A DNA stretch of 8,453 nt from an uncultured Clostridium sp. (GTDB lineage: Bacteria; Bacillota; Clostridia; TANB77; CAG-508), in assembly GCA_900552655.1 (NCBI GenBank), contig USAE01000059.1, positions 1 through 8,453 on the forward strand. The letters run 5' to 3'. The notes under the pieces are model-generated. The model saw only the letters and a program-made list of their open reading frames with translations, was not told where the DNA came from and did not search any database. The position numbers and the translations under genes were made by a program. Each line of letters starts with the position of its first letter. Within the stretch, counting starts at the first letter, position 1. This document shows, one piece after another, positions 6,871 to 8,453 of this stretch.

Positions 6871-6899
6871 ATTTTACTACTAAAATCTTTATTAGTCAA
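6871..6899 (-). promoter_or_regulatory. Sigma-A promoter for the minus-strand membrane protein
   Basis: On the minus strand TTGACT (complement of 6894-6899) and TAAAAT (complement of 6871-6876) are exactly 17 bases apart. Transcription would start near 6864, giving a leader of about 36 bases before the ATG at 6828. It points away from, and does not overlap, the plus-strand promoter at 6925-6953. Confidence 0.75.
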
Positions 6900-6924
6900 T
6901 TAAAGAATAATTTTGCAAATAATG

Positions 6925-6953
6925 TTTACAATAAAAATTGCATATGATATAAT
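6925..6953 (+). promoter_or_regulatory. Sigma-A promoter with extended -10 for the Ig-like repeat protein
   Basis: TTTACA at 6925-6930 and the consensus TATAAT at 6948-6953 are 17 bases apart, with TGA just before the -10 box forming an extended -10 element. Transcription would begin near 6960, only about 18 bases before the TTG start codon, so the leader holds little beyond the ribosome binding site. Confidence 0.85.
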
Positions 6954-6977
6954 TTTTTAGGTAAAGAGGTGAAGTAA

Positions 6978-7931
6978 TTGAACCAAATATTAACAGTAGA
7001 AAATGACCCAAAAAATAAGAAAAAGAAGAAAAATACTACAGCAGATATAAAAAAGGTAATAACAGTTTTTTGTGTAATAACAATATTATTTGGAATTGCA
7101 ATAACTGGGCAAGGAGTATATGCTATTGTAAACAACTTTAAAACAGATACAAAAACCGAAATTCCAGAGCAAAATATAGTAATAAATAGTGATACAAACA
7201 CAGGAAAAGTTATAATTTCGGGTACAGTTCCAAATGGTATTCAAAAAATAATATATAAATGGAACGAAGAAGAAGAACAAGAGATTTCTAAAAATGGTGA
7301 AACACAAATAAACGAAGAAATAGAATTACCAGTTGGTAATAATAAATTAAGTGTAACTATAGTAGATATGAAGAATAGCTTTACACCATATACAAAAGAA
7401 TTTACAGCAGATTTAGACTTACCACAATTAGCTTTAAGCCTAAACGAAGACGGATCAAAAATAAAAATAGTTGCAAAAGATATGGCAGAACTATCTTATG
7501 TAACTTACCAATGGGATGACAGCGATATTCAAACTATATATCCAGAAGAAAATTCAAAAGCTCAATTAGAAACAGAAATAGATGCAATGTCTGGAAAACA
7601 TAAATTAACAGTAATTGCAGTAAATACAAATAATAAGACAACAACAAAAACACAAGAAGTAGACGGAGTAGATCAATCTGCAAAACCAGCAGTTAGTGCT
7701 TCAATAGATTCAGCAGACAGGTCAAAAATACTATTCTCTGCAACAGACGAAAATGGACTAAAGAATTTATCATTTACAATAAATGGACAAAGATATGAAT
7801 TGCCCGCAAGCGAAAATCAAAAAGAATTACAATATACTTTCCAAGTAAAAGAAGGACATTATTCTATAAGTGTTGAAGCAGAAAATATATATGGACAAAA
7901 AGAAGCTCAGAATTTTATTTATGATTACTAA
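6978..7931 (+). CDS. Membrane-anchored protein with three Ig-like extracellular repeats
   Basis: The 317-residue protein has a Lys-rich cytoplasmic N terminus (KNKKKKKN at 12-19), a transmembrane anchor at about 27-50 (VITVFCVITILFGIAITGQG and on) with no signal peptidase site that I can recognise, and an outer part of three similar beta-sandwich units. These lie at about 66-146, 149-228 and 237-317. Each has a V/L-I/F strand followed by a Y-W/F-N type strand (IIYKWNEE, VTYQWDDS, LSFTINGQ) and later a K/H-L/I-V strand (NKLSVTIVD, HKLTVIAVN, HYSISVEAEN). This fits bacterial Ig-like domains used in adhesion, stalks or protein binding on the surface; no enzymatic motif is visible. The start is TTG at 6978, five bases after AGAGGTGA (6965-6972); no ATG fits better. 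I do not recognise a named gene; the repeat reading is from the sequence, the surface role is inferred. Confidence 0.85.
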   Translation: MNQILTVENDPKNKKKKKNTTADIKKVITVFCVITILFGIAITGQGVYAIVNNFKTDTKTEIPEQNIVINSDTNTGKVIISGTVPNGIQKIIYKWNEEEEQEISKNGETQINEEIELPVGNNKLSVTIVDMKNSFTPYTKEFTADLDLPQLALSLNEDGSKIKIVAKDMAELSYVTYQWDDSDIQTIYPEENSKAQLETEIDAMSGKHKLTVIAVNTNNKTTTKTQEVDGVDQSAKPAVSASIDSADRSKILFSATDENGLKNLSFTINGQRYELPASENQKELQYTFQVKEGHYSISVEAENIYGQKEAQNFIYDY

Positions 7932-7946
7932 AATATAATATAAAGC

Positions 7947-7977
7947 ATTAAAAGACAGGTTTTGCCTGTCTTTTAAT
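7947..7977 (+). terminator. Probable terminator after the Ig-like gene
   Basis: A perfect 13-bp stem pairs ATTAAAAGACAGG (7947-7959) with CCTGTCTTTTAAT (7965-7977) around a TTTTG loop. The T-run is short and lies within the stem's right arm, so termination may be partial and some transcripts could continue into the next gene, whose start is only 17 bases downstream. I see no promoter in the remaining gap, which also favours readthrough. Confidence 0.65.
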
Positions 7978-7993
7978 ACACAGAAGGAGAAAA

Positions 7994-8453
7994 ATGGAAA
8001 ACGAAATAATAAAAATAATATTTTACTTTTTTTTATATTCATTATTAGGTTGGGCAATGGAGTCAACCTATCTTTCAATAGGTCAAAGAAGATTAGTAAA
8101 TACAGGATTTTTACATGGACCATTTTGCCCAATTTATGGTTTTGGAGCAGTGGTTTTATATGTACTTTTAATTAAGTTACAAGGAAATCCAATTGCAATA
8201 TTTTGTGTAGGATTTTTTGTTTTATCTGTTTGGGAATATTTTGTAGGTTTTTTATTAGAAAAAATATTTAAAACAAAATATTGGGATTATTCAAATAATA
8301 AATTTAATATAAATGGAAGAGTATGTTTGTTAAATTCTATGTACTGGGGGTTTTTAAGTATATTTTTTATAGAAATATGGAACCCTCTAGTAGAAACACA
8401 GATAGCTAAAATACCTATAAATATAATTTTTTATATAGACATTATTTTAATAA
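7994..8453 (+). CDS. PF06541-type (CmpB-like) integral membrane protein, 5' part
   Basis: The frame opens at ATG 7994 behind AAGGAGA (7984-7990) and stays open to the window edge, giving 153 residues of a longer protein. Hydrophobic segments lie at about 7-21, 48-64, 68-90, 117-129 and 139-153. Conserved-looking patterns of the 'putative ABC transporter permease' family PF06541 are plain: LYSLLGWAMEST (14-25), GFLHGPFCPIYGFGAV (38-53), WEYFVGFLLEKIFKTKYWDY (84-103) and FNINGRVCL (109-117). Despite the family name, these proteins lack an obvious ABC partner, and the real function is not settled. No ATP-binding gene is visible here. The gene follows the Ig-like gene after a weak-tailed hairpin and may be cotranscribed with it. 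The family call is good; the transport role is not shown. The C-terminal end lies outside the window. Confidence 0.85.
   Translation, partial: MENEIIKIIFYFFLYSLLGWAMESTYLSIGQRRLVNTGFLHGPFCPIYGFGAVVLYVLLIKLQGNPIAIFCVGFFVLSVWEYFVGFLLEKIFKTKYWDYSNNKFNINGRVCLLNSMYWGFLSIFFIEIWNPLVETQIAKIPINIIFYIDIILI

Noticed and set aside
6926..7307. Overlapping minus-strand open frames opposite the start of the Ig-like gene
   Set aside because: They are Phe-rich reflections of the Lys-rich N terminus and cover the plus-strand promoter; no initiation signal is present.
7827..8132. Minus-strand open frame spanning the gap before the last gene
   Set aside because: It crosses a terminator and a good ribosome binding site of the plus strand, and resembles no protein family.

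Overview
This is a very AT-rich window with short intergenic gaps, AT-ending codons, strong purine-rich ribosome binding sites and U-tailed hairpin terminators. Together with a short-type (no editing insert) prolyl-tRNA synthetase, ScpB and a DUF4179-like anti-sigma protein, this points to a low-GC Clostridia (Bacillota), quite possibly an uncultured gut lineage. The lineage is inferred from style and gene content, not from a marker tree.

Layout. Positions 1-689 hold the 3' part of an exported-looking protein of unknown function, perhaps LolA-like. A 268-bp gap follows with a strong terminator. Positions 958-2539 hold an ECF-type sigma factor and, one base later, its probable membrane-anchored anti-sigma partner, closed by another strong terminator. 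The gap 2540-2708 then has a REP-like palindrome and a good sigma-A promoter driving a FUSC-type membrane protein (2709-3698). A second excellent promoter (TTGAGG-17-TATAAT) drives scpB (3776-4378) and proS (4411-5850), 32 bp apart. The scpB-proS unit ends at a perfect 19-bp stem that also serves the convergent gene on the minus strand.

That minus-strand gene (5941-6828 after start correction) encodes a single-pass membrane protein with a long basic cytoplasmic segment and an exported domain. It diverges from a second single-pass protein (6978-7931) with three Ig-like extracellular repeats. Both have clear sigma-A promoters in the 149-bp gap between them. The window ends inside a PF06541-type (CmpB-like) integral membrane protein that starts at 7994 and runs off the edge.

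Functionally, two housekeeping genes (chromosome condensation and proline charging) sit among envelope and envelope-sensing genes. There is no sign of phage, CRISPR, insertion sequences or tRNA/rRNA genes. The most interesting points are a possible second translation start inside the anti-sigma gene, a perfect palindrome filling the gap between the Shine-Dalgarno and the TTG start of the sigma gene, a REP-like hairpin, scpB without an adjacent scpA, and the divergent pair of unrecognised bitopic membrane proteins.
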